A stretch of DNA of 44,968 bases from a virus: positions 1-44,968 of the IMG/VR virus record IMGVR_UViG_3300020205_002429; one strand, given 5' to 3'. How positions within the stretch are numbered: the stretch's first letter is position 1; the number at the start of each line of letters is the position of its first letter. The translations under genes were made by a program, and so were the position numbers. Positions 22,844 to 30,323 of this stretch are shown piece after piece. The notes under the pieces were generated by a model. That model made no database searches. It was not told the DNA's origin and was given only the letters and a program-made list of their open reading frames with translations.

Positions 22844-23395
22844 ATCTTCTCGTTGGCGCCAAAAGGTATATTGTAGATCAGCTAATGTATGATCAAATGT
22901 AAAGTGCTTGGCTAACATTGAAATAAATTGCTCCTTGTCAAAGATACACGACACATCTAATAGGTTATCTGTTTTGATTTTACTTGAAGGATTGGTTGTT
23001 TGATATTTTCTTACTAGCAAATCACGCTGTTTTTCAAATGATAATTTTTGTATTGATGCGGTTAATTTCTCAGGATAGAATTGTTCAAGTATGCCTGTTA
23101 GTTGAAGATTAGGATACAGTTTAGTAAATCTGATTACAGCCCACTTAGAAATTTCGTCACTACTGCATATAACTTCATAGTTATTGAGAGACCATTGTAC
23201 TGGATAACTAGAACAACCAGTTAATGTAGTCAACGGCAGCGACAAAACAAAGTTCTTAAATTGGTCAGATATGGGCTTGCCAGATTTTAGATGCGTTTGT
23301 ACCCAACTAGGAAGATGTACTCCGTTATTGACCATTGAAAAAATCAAATCGCCAAACATACCGCCGCGATAATAAACATAATTAATAACTGCCAT
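22820..23395 (-). CDS. Protein of unknown function
   Basis: This encodes 191 residues. The N-terminus INYVYYRGGMFGDLIFSMVN loosely recalls the glycine-rich turn of the primase-operon protein at 13270-14106 (RTGSGGNFLASLL). A central stretch is SDEISKWAVIRFTKLYPNLQ; the C-terminus ends with [14 protein letters not shown]. There is no signal peptide. No Shine-Dalgarno is visible; a TATAAATT late-like motif lies about 25 bases upstream in the terminator T-run. The gene is AT-rich and lies convergent to the PLP-like gene, overlapping it by 24 bases. I cannot assign a family; a distant sulfotransferase-like P-loop fold is one possibility. Confidence 0.68.
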   Translation of the reverse strand: MAVINYVYYRGGMFGDLIFSMVNNGVHLPSWVQTHLKSGKPISDQFKNFVLSLPLTTLTGCSSYPVQWSLNNYEVICSSDEISKWAVIRFTKLYPNLQLTGILEQFYPEKLTASIQKLSFEKQRDLLVRKYQTTNPSSKIKTDNLLDVSCIFDKEQFISMLAKHFTFDHTLADLQYTFWRQREDLLSKAIL

Positions 23396-23426
23396 ATTTT
23401 AGTTAGTGTTGGCTAAAAAAATTTAT

Positions 23427-23459
23427 AAAAAAACAGACACCTTTTTTAAGGGTGTCTGT
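23427..23459 (-). terminator. Strong intrinsic terminator (second of a tandem pair)
   Basis: A perfect 9-base stem (ACAGACACC/GGTGTCTGT; 23433-23441 with 23451-23459) is followed on the minus strand by a run of at least six Ts. It ends leftward transcription from the AAA+ ATPase unit. Confidence 0.92.
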
Positions 23460-23462
23460 CAT

Positions 23463-23494
23463 AAAACCCGGGACGGAGCCAACCTGCTCCCGGG
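23463..23494 (-). terminator. GC-rich intrinsic terminator (first of a tandem pair)
   Basis: Arms CCCGGGA and TCCCGGG (23467-23473 with 23488-23494) enclose a 14-base loop that can pair further. On the minus strand TTTT follows. It lies directly before the second terminator, so transcription from the ATPase unit meets two stops. Confidence 0.75.
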
Positions 23495-23513
23495 AAAAAA
23501 GAAACTGACTTAT

Positions 23514-23615
23514 CTATGCTCTTACAACTCGAAATCCCAATGCTCGATGTTCGTCGGCCTCGTATTTGGTTGCCACAGCAAACAAAAACAACTCACCATC
23601 ATAAATTTTGTACAT
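23514..23615 (-). CDS. Possible 33-residue small protein
   Basis: I read this ORF directly, as it is short. Its ATG at 23615 follows the ATPase stop by one base (TGATATG), which suggests coupling. The product begins MYKIYDGELFLFAVATKYEA and ends in GFRVVRA, a compact alpha/beta pattern. It lies between the ATPase and the tandem terminators, which places it inside the same transcript. I recall short peptides of similar style in cyanophages but cannot name one. No independent Shine-Dalgarno is evident. Moderate support only. Confidence 0.5.
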   Translation of the reverse strand: MYKIYDGELFLFAVATKYEADEHRALGFRVVRA

Positions 23616-23616
23616 A

Positions 23617-24648
23617 TCAGGCACTCTTCATGCAAGTGGTTTCGGCCAGCCGTTTCCAATTGGTCATGCTCATTTGCCGTAAATCGGCAATCTTCAATGC
23701 CATACGCAAACTAACTTCACGCAAACGATCTTTGTTAGTATGCATGAAGTCAATAATGTCGTCGCATGTGGCAGGCTCAAAATCATAGTCTGCAAACAAC
23801 ACGCCATCGCTGGCAATTTGTTTGATCCGCAACAACTTGTCACGCATGGTATCCAATGTCAAATCCAGATAATGACAACGTGATTGCAATGCATCCAAGT
23901 GATCACGCAATTTCTGCGATTTCATTTTGTCAAACTTCAAGTTGGTGATAAAAATCACACTACCTTTGAATTCAAAACTGTCCGGGATGCCTTCACGACG
24001 CAAAGCACTGGATTCTGACAACCATGAAATTTTTCGTTTCTTGCCAGAGTCCAAGGCACCCTTGAGCAAGTTAAGAGCAACGTCATCTAACAAGATGCTG
24101 TCACAGTCATCAAACACCACCACAGAGTTCTCGTCTGAGAACTTGTACAACACTTGATATAGTCCAATTGGGGTGGCACTGCCTTTGACTACCTCGGCTT
24201 TTAACCGTTTGCCGGCCAGTTTGTCAAACAAACAAGCCTTGTCAATTTCTCGTTCTACACCAAAGCTCTTGCCCACGCCCGGGGGGCCGCTCACAATCAT
24301 TGCACGAATGTCACCACTCACTGTGGCTTTGGTCATTTCAGTTAAAATATCAAACCGCTCACGGATACGATCCATGGCTTGTTCGTCAGTTTCTGCAGCC
24401 ACCACGGGTGCAGGTTTAGTGAATGCTAGTGTATTGGCTGGCACTGTGTCTCCATTTACATATTCAATGTCGCTGATATTGTCTACCTTGATACGAATTG
24501 TATCTGGGCAGTTGGGAAAAATACCGTTGTTTTTTACGGTTACATAATTGCCCTTGACGCCGGAAGCAAAGCCCGACACCAAAGAAAATGTGGTACCGTG
24601 AACGGGTTTGTTACGATACTCACCTTTGTTAATACGAATGGCACTCAT
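23617..24648 (-). CDS. AAA+ ATPase of marine T4-like phages
   Basis: This encodes 343 residues. Residues 1 to about 75 form a beta-rich N-terminal domain (GEYRNKPVHGTTFSLVSGF). The AAA+ core has Walker A GPPGVGKS (121-128), Walker B VVVFDDCD (176-183), sensor 1 VIFITN (231-236) and an arginine-rich stretch LRDHLDALQSRCHYLDL that may contain the finger. It is distinct from clamp loader gp44, which lacks such an N-terminal domain. I recall a conserved ATPase of this kind in cyanophages and pelagiphages with no proven role; candidates are a protein remodeller or replication regulator. It has its own consensus sigma-70 promoter and AAAGGAG Shine-Dalgarno, so it is early-expressed, and tandem terminators follow. 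Confidence 0.85.
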   Translation of the reverse strand: MSAIRINKGEYRNKPVHGTTFSLVSGFASGVKGNYVTVKNNGIFPNCPDTIRIKVDNISDIEYVNGDTVPANTLAFTKPAPVVAAETDEQAMDRIRERFDILTEMTKATVSGDIRAMIVSGPPGVGKSFGVEREIDKACLFDKLAGKRLKAEVVKGSATPIGLYQVLYKFSDENSVVVFDDCDSILLDDVALNLLKGALDSGKKRKISWLSESSALRREGIPDSFEFKGSVIFITNLKFDKMKSQKLRDHLDALQSRCHYLDLTLDTMRDKLLRIKQIASDGVLFADYDFEPATCDDIIDFMHTNKDRLREVSLRMALKIADLRQMSMTNWKRLAETTCMKSA

Positions 24649-24692
24649 GGTTGGCTCCTTTTTGTGCGGATTAAATTACTTACTAAGCTTCT

Positions 24693-24721
24693 ATTATAGC
24701 AAATTGTGCATTGACGGTCAA
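24693..24721 (-). promoter_or_regulatory. Sigma-70 promoter of the AAA+ ATPase gene (TTGACC-N17-TATAAT)
   Basis: Minus-strand -35 at 24716-24721 and -10 at 24693-24698, 17-base spacer. The -35 sits in an extended GGTTGACC, shared with the promoter at 25177-25205. Confidence 0.87.
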
Positions 24722-24729
24722 CCTGCAAT

Positions 24730-24754
24730 GTGTGGCTTTTTTACCACACTTTTT
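24730..24754 (+). terminator. Hairpin with plus-strand T-run, possible terminator
   Basis: GTGTGG (24730-24735) pairs with CCACAC (24744-24749), followed on the plus strand by TTTTT. On the minus strand, where the neighbouring genes are, no T-run follows. It may block antisense transcription or fold at the end of the upstream mRNA; function uncertain. Confidence 0.4.
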
Positions 24755-24756
24755 GC

Positions 24757-25146
24757 TCAATTGCAAGGAACCGATACCCGATTTCCGTATTGATCTTGCC
24801 CCAACACCCCACACCATCCGCGTGGCAAACGATCCATATGAGGTGCATGCCGACGCTGATAAATCACAACAGGCTGCTGCTGTTGATATACAACATTAGG
24901 CTGCTGTTGCTGATACACAACATTGGGCTGTTGCTGATACACAACATTGGGCTGTTGCTGATACACAACATTGGGCTGTTGCTGATACACAACATTGGGC
25001 TGTTGTTCGGAATTGGATTTAACTTGGTGCCCAATTATTGCTCCAAGAAATAACCCTGCCAGGCCAGCCTGTTCGGCTGGACCCCAAGCATGGGAGGTAC
25101 CAGCAGCACTGATTGCAATTAGAGCAATTATTGCAGTTTTCTTCAT
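24757..25146 (-). CDS. Secreted repeat protein with QQPNVVYQ repeats
   Basis: This encodes a 129-residue exported protein. Residues 1-20 (MKKTAIIALIAISAAGTSHA) are a Sec signal peptide with an Ala-x-Ala-like cleavage site. Residues 27-40 (AGLAGLFLGAIIGH) have glycine-zipper spacing. Residues 48-96 are six tandem copies of an 8-9-residue unit, QQPNVVYQ. The C-terminal RLPRGWCGVLGQDQYGNRVS with two cysteines may form a disulphide-bonded knob. It is a single-gene early unit under its own consensus sigma-70 promoter. It resembles the other secreted protein at 4415-4810 in layout. It likely acts in the periplasm or at the outer membrane, perhaps in superinfection exclusion; this is inference. Confidence 0.82.
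   Translation of the reverse strand: MKKTAIIALIAISAAGTSHAWGPAEQAGLAGLFLGAIIGHQVKSNSEQQPNVVYQQQPNVVYQQQPNVVYQQQPNVVYQQQQPNVVYQQQQPVVIYQRRHAPHMDRLPRGWCGVLGQDQYGNRVSVPCN
24859..25005 (-). repeat. 24-base tandem repeat encoding QQPNVVYQ
   Basis: Four nearly identical 24-base units followed by one 27-base and one degenerate copy, all in frame within the secreted protein gene. Slippage could vary copy number between related phages. Confidence 0.92.
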
Positions 25147-25176
25147 ACAATTCTCCTGTGTTCTAACTATGAAGTC

Positions 25177-25205
25177 AGTATAACATACTTACAGTTACCG
25201 GTCAA
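25177..25205 (-). promoter_or_regulatory. Sigma-70 promoter of the secreted repeat protein (TTGACC-N17-TATACT)
   Basis: Minus-strand -35 at 25200-25205 and -10 at 25177-25182 with 17-base spacer and extended GGTTGACC. The ATG is 30 bases downstream with an AGGAGA Shine-Dalgarno. Confidence 0.87.
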
Positions 25206-25209
25206 CCAG

Positions 25210-25947
25210 TTATTTCCAATTTTCTGTTACCAGGTTATCCTTAATTGTATGGGGTTTGGGAGTGCCATGAAACACTATTATAGACGTATCGCCGGTGATC
25301 TGTGCTGGGATGCCAGGCAATCGGTGTTTTCTACGCTGAAAATCATAGCCTCCTTCCATGCATTGCCAGCGCCAGCTTTTTATTTGATCCTGGTCGAGGT
25401 ATCGAATTTTGTTGTGTCCCACTTGTGCTGACAAATAATCCTGGTCACCCGGATACCGACGTGTGGTCATGGCAACGTCTGTGTTTTTAAAATCATCCCA
25501 TACTGTGGCAAATTTTGTCACATTCCACCACATGACACTGGAGTTGATGGAAGATCTCACGGGATTTTGCAAATATCTAAAATCTTTGATACCCCACAAA
25601 TAACTAGAATCCAATTGAGTAATCCAACTGACATCTCGCACAATCACAGTATCTAGATCAAAATACAGCAGGTTGCCTGCATGATGCTCGGGATTGAACA
25701 ATTGCAGTTTGTGCCACCAGGATCGTTTGGGACCACTTATACCTGGCCAATCTTGTAATATGTGTTTGATCAAGTGAGGTGGCACACTACGATCGTGTTC
25801 AGTGTACACATGGAACCGTATACCATTGGGCAAATTCCTAGTAAGCATGTTATACAATCGTTCCACATAGGTCCAATCATATCCAGTGCTGTGTATCACA
25901 CAGGCACAGTCTATTATGCCAGTGCTGGTTCTAATCTTTTTAGCCAT
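25210..25947 (-). CDS. GT-A type glycosyltransferase-like protein
   Basis: This encodes 245 residues. LLYFDLDTVIVRD (Asp97-x-Asp99) is the metal/nucleotide-sugar DxD motif in the context typical of GT8-like transferases, and GPKRSWWHKLQLFNP resembles their acceptor loop. YPGDQDYLSAQV matches the DQD motif often seen near the catalytic centre. There is no membrane segment, so it acts in the cytoplasm. Its ATG overlaps the KpsS-like gene upstream by 34 bases. It ends the leftward arm of the glycan island. Sugar and acceptor are unknown. Confidence 0.82.
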   Translation of the reverse strand: MAKKIRTSTGIIDCACVIHSTGYDWTYVERLYNMLTRNLPNGIRFHVYTEHDRSVPPHLIKHILQDWPGISGPKRSWWHKLQLFNPEHHAGNLLYFDLDTVIVRDVSWITQLDSSYLWGIKDFRYLQNPVRSSINSSVMWWNVTKFATVWDDFKNTDVAMTTRRYPGDQDYLSAQVGHNKIRYLDQDQIKSWRWQCMEGGYDFQRRKHRLPGIPAQITGDTSIIVFHGTPKPHTIKDNLVTENWK

Positions 25948-26756
25948 AATCCTTGTTGTAATTCTTCCACTGTGTATTCGGTATGGCTTGTTTCAACCAA
26001 CCATTGCTTTCTATCAACAGTATACGGTCGATCAATGTCTGCTGTATTTACTGCAACTGGATATGCCAGGCTGGATTGATCTACCACGGGTCGACAACCC
26101 GCAATAGCTGCCTGTATTCCCGGTCCAGAGTTATAATTTACAATTGCATGACAATCCAATGGCAAATCAAAACTATCATACGTGCCCCGAAGTGCCACAG
26201 GGTTGTTGATAGTGACTTGTTTAAAACCACTGGTGTTCAATTGACATCGTGGATGTGGGCGTATATGTATAGGTCTATCTGTGTACTTCCTAATAGTACG
26301 AATTTGTTCTGCTATCCAGGTTTCTAACTGGATTCCATTCACTTGTTCACTGTGTGTGTGCTGAGCTGCAATTACCACATGTGACCTTGCATTTGCAGGT
26401 GTTGATAATTTCAGTTGTAATTTTGCCGGGCGGTCCCAATCTAAATTTGTTTCATGCCCGTAATACCCAGTGGCATTGATACTGTTGACAGCTACCTTCC
26501 AGGTCACACCGCGATTGAGTGCGCCAATATCAACAAATATCACTGGTTTACCTAAATTCCTGTAATGTTGATATATTGATCGATTTGCAGCCATGCGGCC
26601 AAACCACAGTGACGACCATAATAGTACTGCGTCCGAATCCATACTACATTCTTGTGTGGCAATCCCGCCAGACTGCAATGCAGATAGCATGGCTAACATG
26701 GGCGGCCTGCTGTTTAGAGCACATTGCAAAGGATAATAGGCTATGTTTTTAATCAC
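25914..26756 (-). CDS. KpsS/capsule-type glycosyltransferase-like protein (paralogue 1)
   Basis: This encodes 280 residues from GTG 26756 (VIKNIAYYPLQ), chosen because a longer frame would run into the divergent gene at 26769. Characteristic segments are ALNSRPPMLAMLSALQ, KPVIFVDIGALNRG, IRKYTDRPIHIRPHPRC and AIVNYNSGPGIQAAIAGCRP. These recur in three other proteins of this island (27569-28372, 30296-31228, and the C-terminal half of 31218-32831). The RPHPR and NSGPG segments resemble the donor-binding half of capsule-polysaccharide KpsS/KpsC transferases with the GT-B fold. It may transfer KDO or another sugar, an idea encouraged by the presence of kdsA. No membrane segment. Confidence 0.72.
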   Translation of the reverse strand: MIKNIAYYPLQCALNSRPPMLAMLSALQSGGIATQECSMDSDAVLLWSSLWFGRMAANRSIYQHYRNLGKPVIFVDIGALNRGVTWKVAVNSINATGYYGHETNLDWDRPAKLQLKLSTPANARSHVVIAAQHTHSEQVNGIQLETWIAEQIRTIRKYTDRPIHIRPHPRCQLNTSGFKQVTINNPVALRGTYDSFDLPLDCHAIVNYNSGPGIQAAIAGCRPVVDQSSLAYPVAVNTADIDRPYTVDRKQWLVETSHTEYTVEELQQGLWLKRLEPALA

Positions 26757-26762
26757 TAAATA
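26756..26762 (+). promoter_or_regulatory. Late-promoter-like CTAAATA, 6 bases before the start codon
   Basis: The motif is followed by TCTCAC and ATG 26769 with no Shine-Dalgarno, so a leaderless late transcript of the plus-strand glycan operon is predicted. Its first base is the start of the divergent GTG codon. Confidence 0.5.
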
Positions 26763-26768
26763 TCTCAC

Positions 26769-27572
26769 ATGAAATACTCTGTATGTACCACTTTTAACGC
26801 TGCTGGCTATGAAAAATATGGGCAGCGAATGATTCAAACCTTTTTGCAAACCTGGCCTAGCACGGTTCAACTGATAGTATATGCAGAAGCATGTGAGGTT
26901 TTGGAATCAGCAACCAATTTATTGGTGTATGATTTAGCCACAGCAAGTTCAGAATTAGTTGCATTCAAGACTCGATGGCGGGGAGTGCCAAAGGCCAATG
27001 GTAATGTGAGCAACGACCCAGTTCGCAGTCGCCGAAAAGATGCCGGCAAAGGATTTAAATGGGACGCTGTGCGTTTTGCACACAAGGTTTATGCTATTTT
27101 CCACTGTGCAAAAAATGCACAAACACAGTGGTTAATTTGGATGGATGCAGATACCATATGTCACAGTCCCATTGATATAAACAATATAGAGAAATTGTGC
27201 CCTGACAGAATGGATCTTTGTTTCCTGGGGCGAGGGCACAAATATACTGAATGCGGATTATATGCAATGAATCTAACCAGTTCTGCCACTCGATTATTTT
27301 TAAGCAAATTTCAACAGGCATACGATGATGCCGAAAATGGTATTTTTAAATTGGATGAATGGCATGATAGTTTTGTGTTTGATGCAGTGAGAAAGAACAC
27401 ACCACTGGTGGAACATGACTGGTCTGGGCATTTGATTGCCGGCGAAGGACATCCATTGATCAACAGCGAATGGGGTGCATGGTTGGATCATCTCAAAGGT
27501 GCAAGAAAAGATCTTGGCCGTAGCAAACGTGTTGATCTCAAAGTTCCAAGAACAGAAAGATATTGGCAATGA
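26769..27572 (+). CDS. GT-A type glycosyltransferase-like protein
   Basis: This encodes 267 residues. WLIWMDADTICHSP (Asp126-x-Asp128) is the DxD motif, preceded by FKWDAVRFAHKVYAIFHCA, which resembles the helix before DxD in GT-A folds. GLYAMNLTSSATRLFLSKFQ and LDEWHDSFVFDAVR complete the usual core. No membrane segment. It heads a six-gene plus-strand operon. The stop overlaps the start of the KpsS-like gene by four bases, and this GT-A/KpsS-like pair matches in order the two halves of the fused protein at 31218-32831. The substrate is unknown. Confidence 0.83.
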   Translation: MKYSVCTTFNAAGYEKYGQRMIQTFLQTWPSTVQLIVYAEACEVLESATNLLVYDLATASSELVAFKTRWRGVPKANGNVSNDPVRSRRKDAGKGFKWDAVRFAHKVYAIFHCAKNAQTQWLIWMDADTICHSPIDINNIEKLCPDRMDLCFLGRGHKYTECGLYAMNLTSSATRLFLSKFQQAYDDAENGIFKLDEWHDSFVFDAVRKNTPLVEHDWSGHLIAGEGHPLINSEWGAWLDHLKGARKDLGRSKRVDLKVPRTERYWQ

Positions 27573-28372
27573 ACTGGATATTTCTTAACAAAAAAAACTC
27601 CGACGAATACATTGAAATGTTTGCTCGCGGATGTGGTGCAGTCCCTACTACCCTGGAAACATGGCGTTATCAAGACAGCAATGCTCCGTTGGTTGTGCGT
27701 GGCATTATGAAACACAAAATTATCAAGCAATGTTGGCAAGATAAACGTGATTTCTGGTATATGGATTCAGGATATCTTGGCAATCAAAAATATGTTAAAA
27801 ATCCACGTGGAGATAAAGTATGGCATAGAATTGTACCAAACAATTTGCAACACAACTCAATAATCAACCGGCCCACTGATCGGTGGTGGAAACTGGGCAT
27901 GTCCCCAGTTGCGCCAAAAAAGAATGGCCACAAAATACTAATTGCTGCACCCGACGAGAAACCATGTGTGTTCTACGATATCAATCTAGATGATTGGCTG
28001 AGTACCACAGTGGCAACTATCAAACAGCACTCTGATAGACCCATAGAAATAAGACAACGAAATCCCAATAGACAAACTCGTATAACCAACAACATGCAAT
28101 CGGCATTGGAAGATGCACATGCCCTGGTAACTTTTAATTCAATTGCAGCCACAGAAAGCATCATGGCCGGAGTTCCGGCCTTTGTACTGGCCCCATGCAA
28201 TGCTGCATTGCCGGTGTGCAATACGGACCTGTCCAAGATTGAATCACCATGGTATCCTGATAGAGATCGTATAGAAGCATGGTTGTCACATCTTGCATAT
28301 TGTCAATTTTCCAATCAAGAATTGGCAAATGGTACGGCATTGCGAATATTACAGGACACATATCATGCGTGA
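27569..28372 (+). CDS. KpsS-like glycosyltransferase-like protein (paralogue 2)
   Basis: This encodes 267 residues from ATG 27569 (ATGA overlap with the preceding gene). It is clearly homologous to the C-terminal half of 31218-32831: both have VxRGI.K.K then RDFxYMDxGYxGN, an INRPxDR block, HxDRPIxIR, ALVTFNSIAATESIMAGVPA (compare CLVTFSSIAAGEALLLGKPA), and a C-terminal HLAYCQFSNQELANGTA block. The conserved Arg/His and Gly-rich segments suggest a GT-B sugar transferase related to capsule enzymes. The close similarity implies duplication within this phage lineage or repeated acquisition. No membrane segment. Confidence 0.78.
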   Translation: MNWIFLNKKNSDEYIEMFARGCGAVPTTLETWRYQDSNAPLVVRGIMKHKIIKQCWQDKRDFWYMDSGYLGNQKYVKNPRGDKVWHRIVPNNLQHNSIINRPTDRWWKLGMSPVAPKKNGHKILIAAPDEKPCVFYDINLDDWLSTTVATIKQHSDRPIEIRQRNPNRQTRITNNMQSALEDAHALVTFNSIAATESIMAGVPAFVLAPCNAALPVCNTDLSKIESPWYPDRDRIEAWLSHLAYCQFSNQELANGTALRILQDTYHA

Positions 28373-29012
28373 ACACTATGGATGGTACTTTCCAGACATT
28401 GAAAAACATTTTCCACAAATGCTGGCCAAAAACATCAGCAAAGGTGGTCTGCCAGAATATCAACAACCTGTGCGATTGCGTAGTCTACAGAAGGTTAATA
28501 ACAAAAGAATAGCACTAGATATTGGTGCTAACGTTGGGTTATGGAGTCGAGACTTGGTCAAACACTTTGAACAAGTGATTGCATTTGAACCTGTTGAGAT
28601 GTTTAGAGAGTGTTTACACCGCAATGTTACTGCATCAAATCTAATGGTGCAATCAATTGCACTGGGAGATCAGGATGGTATGGTCAATATGATCATTACC
28701 GAAGGCAATACAGGACACACACATGTTGATCCGTCAAGTGCAGGTGGCAATACTACTATTGTTAGACTAGACAGCTTGAATTTACAAAACGTTGACTACA
28801 TCAAAATAGACTGCGAAGGATTTGAATATCGTGTGCTGCAAGGTGCAATACAAACTATAAAACGTTGCCGGCCTGTTGTGGTAATCGAACAAAAACCACA
28901 TGATGCTTACAGCAAACAATACGGCCAGTTTGCGGCTGTTGAGTTGCTGAAATCATGGGGTATGATCAAACTAGATCAAATTAAAGATGATTGGATCATG
29001 GGATGGAACTAA
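28365..29012 (+). CDS. FkbM-family methyltransferase
   Basis: This encodes 215 residues from ATG 28365, overlapping the preceding stop by 8 bases; a longer frame starting at 28293 lies inside the upstream gene. The SAM-binding motif is ALDIGANVGLWSRDL (50-64), with the acidic loop VIAFEPVEMF, then VDYIKIDCEGFEYRVLQGA, the FkbM signature, and PVVVIEQKP. FkbM enzymes O-methylate sugars or natural products, so this one may methylate a glycan built by neighbouring transferases. All core motifs are intact. Confidence 0.88.
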   Translation: MREHYGWYFPDIEKHFPQMLAKNISKGGLPEYQQPVRLRSLQKVNNKRIALDIGANVGLWSRDLVKHFEQVIAFEPVEMFRECLHRNVTASNLMVQSIALGDQDGMVNMIITEGNTGHTHVDPSSAGGNTTIVRLDSLNLQNVDYIKIDCEGFEYRVLQGAIQTIKRCRPVVVIEQKPHDAYSKQYGQFAAVELLKSWGMIKLDQIKDDWIMGWN

Positions 29013-29638
29013 ACACAATTGAAAACCCCGACAAGGGTGCTGAGGATTCTGCTACCTGGACTCGTAAATGGACCAAGGACATATATATTGCCAAACATCG
29101 ATCTAGTTGGGAAATAGCAGATGCTTATCTCGCCCAACCCATAAAAAAATTATTGGACATTGGGTGTGGCTTTGCCTGGGAAAGCCGCTGGTTTAATGAA
29201 AAGTATGGCACAGAACTTTGGTTGTTGGATGGTGATTCTAGTACCAATGCCGCAAAGCCTGAAACTGCCAGTTACGGCAACTGGAATACAGATTCTAGTC
29301 AATTGAAATTTTATCACACATTTGATTTTTTAAATTCAAAACTGCAAGAACTAGGTACAAAAAACTATCACTTGATAGATGCCAACAACATAAACATACC
29401 CAGTGATGTCAAGTTTGATGTTATTACGTCATGGCTCAGTTGTGGACATCACTATCCAGTAAAGACCTACATAGAACTCATGAAGCAACATTCACATGAG
29501 AACACTAGAATTATTTTAGACATTAGATGTAAAGGCACAGAAACAAACTTCATTGGTGTAGATGGATTTGAAGTTGTAAATGTTGTGAGTAACGCAGGTG
29601 GCAAAAAACGTGCCACAGTGGAGATAAAGTTGCTATGA
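29003..29638 (+). CDS. Class I SAM-dependent methyltransferase
   Basis: This encodes 211 residues from ATG 29003 (10-base overlap with the FkbM gene). LLDIGCGFAWESRWF (50-64) is motif I, followed by ELWLLDGDSS (motif II acidic residue) and KFDVITSWLSCGHHYPVKTY, the motif IV region. The N-terminus DSATWTRKWTKDIYIAKHRS resembles small-molecule methyltransferases. The target is unknown; its place in the operon suggests a sugar or sugar-linked group. It ends in an ATGA overlap with a 44-residue ORF. Confidence 0.82.
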   Translation: MELNTIENPDKGAEDSATWTRKWTKDIYIAKHRSSWEIADAYLAQPIKKLLDIGCGFAWESRWFNEKYGTELWLLDGDSSTNAAKPETASYGNWNTDSSQLKFYHTFDFLNSKLQELGTKNYHLIDANNINIPSDVKFDVITSWLSCGHHYPVKTYIELMKQHSHENTRIILDIRCKGTETNFIGVDGFEVVNVVSNAGGKKRATVEIKLL

Positions 29639-29769
29639 CCAGTGCGTATTACGATGAATCAGTTCGTCTAGGACGTGAGTTCCAAGAAAACAACAAGAGT
29701 TGGACTGGATATGATGTCCCGGATACATTCAGCGGCAAGTATGAATACATAGAGGTAAACCACAGATGA
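29635..29769 (+). CDS. 44-residue small protein between two methyltransferases
   Basis: I read this short gene directly. It is joined to both neighbours by ATGA overlaps: its ATG overlaps the upstream stop, and its TGA overlaps the downstream ATG. The product begins MTSAYYDESVRLGREFQENN, then KSWTGYDVPDTFSGKYEYIE and ends VNHR. It is hydrophilic and has no membrane segment. The seamless spacing leaves no gap in the operon without it, which supports translation. Function unknown; it could be a partner of one of the flanking methyltransferases or a remnant of a larger gene. Confidence 0.65.
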   Translation: MTSAYYDESVRLGREFQENNKSWTGYDVPDTFSGKYEYIEVNHR

Positions 29770-30323
29770 TTATAAATCCCGAATATCAGGCTCAGTTAGC
29801 TACCATGCACAGTCAAGGACAATTTGTTAGAGGGAGTAAACTATTGGGATCAATAAAACCATTTCTTGAACAATATCAACCCACTAGTGTGCTAGACTTT
29901 GGATGCGGGCACGGCGCCTTGATCACAAGTATACAAGAACTTTATCCTGCCATGCAAGTAGAAGGATATGATCCTGGAAACTCTGACTATAATCGCATGC
30001 CCAACCGATCATTTGATGTGGTGATCAGTGCTGATGTATTCGAACACGTTGAGCCCAAACACTTGGCAGAAACTTTAAAGTTAATCAGCAACAAGATGAT
30101 CATTGCTGGATGGTTTAGAATTGCCTGCTATCCTGCAAAAAAATCACTGCCGGATGGGCGCAATGCTCACTTGATTGTGCAGTCGCCAGACTGGTGGCGT
30201 GAACAACTGCTGGCCAACATGGATATCTCAATTGCGTTAGAAGCGATCACAGTACTTGATAAGAGACAAAAATGGCCAAACGTGGTGGGGCACAACTATG
30301 ACGTTGTGGTCGAAGCCAAGTAA
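29766..30323 (+). CDS. Class I SAM-dependent methyltransferase
   Basis: This encodes 185 residues. SVLDFGCGHGALITSI (41-56) is motif I; VEGYDPGNSDY holds the motif II acid; FDVVISADVFEHVEPKHLAE is the post-motif seen in Methyltransf_23-type enzymes. MIIAGWFRIACYPAKKSLPD and DWWREQLL are also typical of phage and capsule-cluster methyltransferases. It ends the plus-strand operon and overlaps the convergent KpsS-like gene by 28 bases. A sugar or lipid-linked acceptor is likely, but unproven. Confidence 0.85.
   Translation: MIINPEYQAQLATMHSQGQFVRGSKLLGSIKPFLEQYQPTSVLDFGCGHGALITSIQELYPAMQVEGYDPGNSDYNRMPNRSFDVVISADVFEHVEPKHLAETLKLISNKMIIAGWFRIACYPAKKSLPDGRNAHLIVQSPDWWREQLLANMDISIALEAITVLDKRQKWPNVVGHNYDVVVEAK

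Noticed and set aside
24859-25005. CRISPR-like repeat array
   Set aside because: The repeats are direct 24-base units with no spacers, and they translate in frame as QQPNVVYQ.
25914-26870. Long form of KpsS-like gene starting at 26870
   Set aside because: The extra codons would overlap the divergent glycosyltransferase gene and lack family-like sequence; GTG 26756 is more likely.
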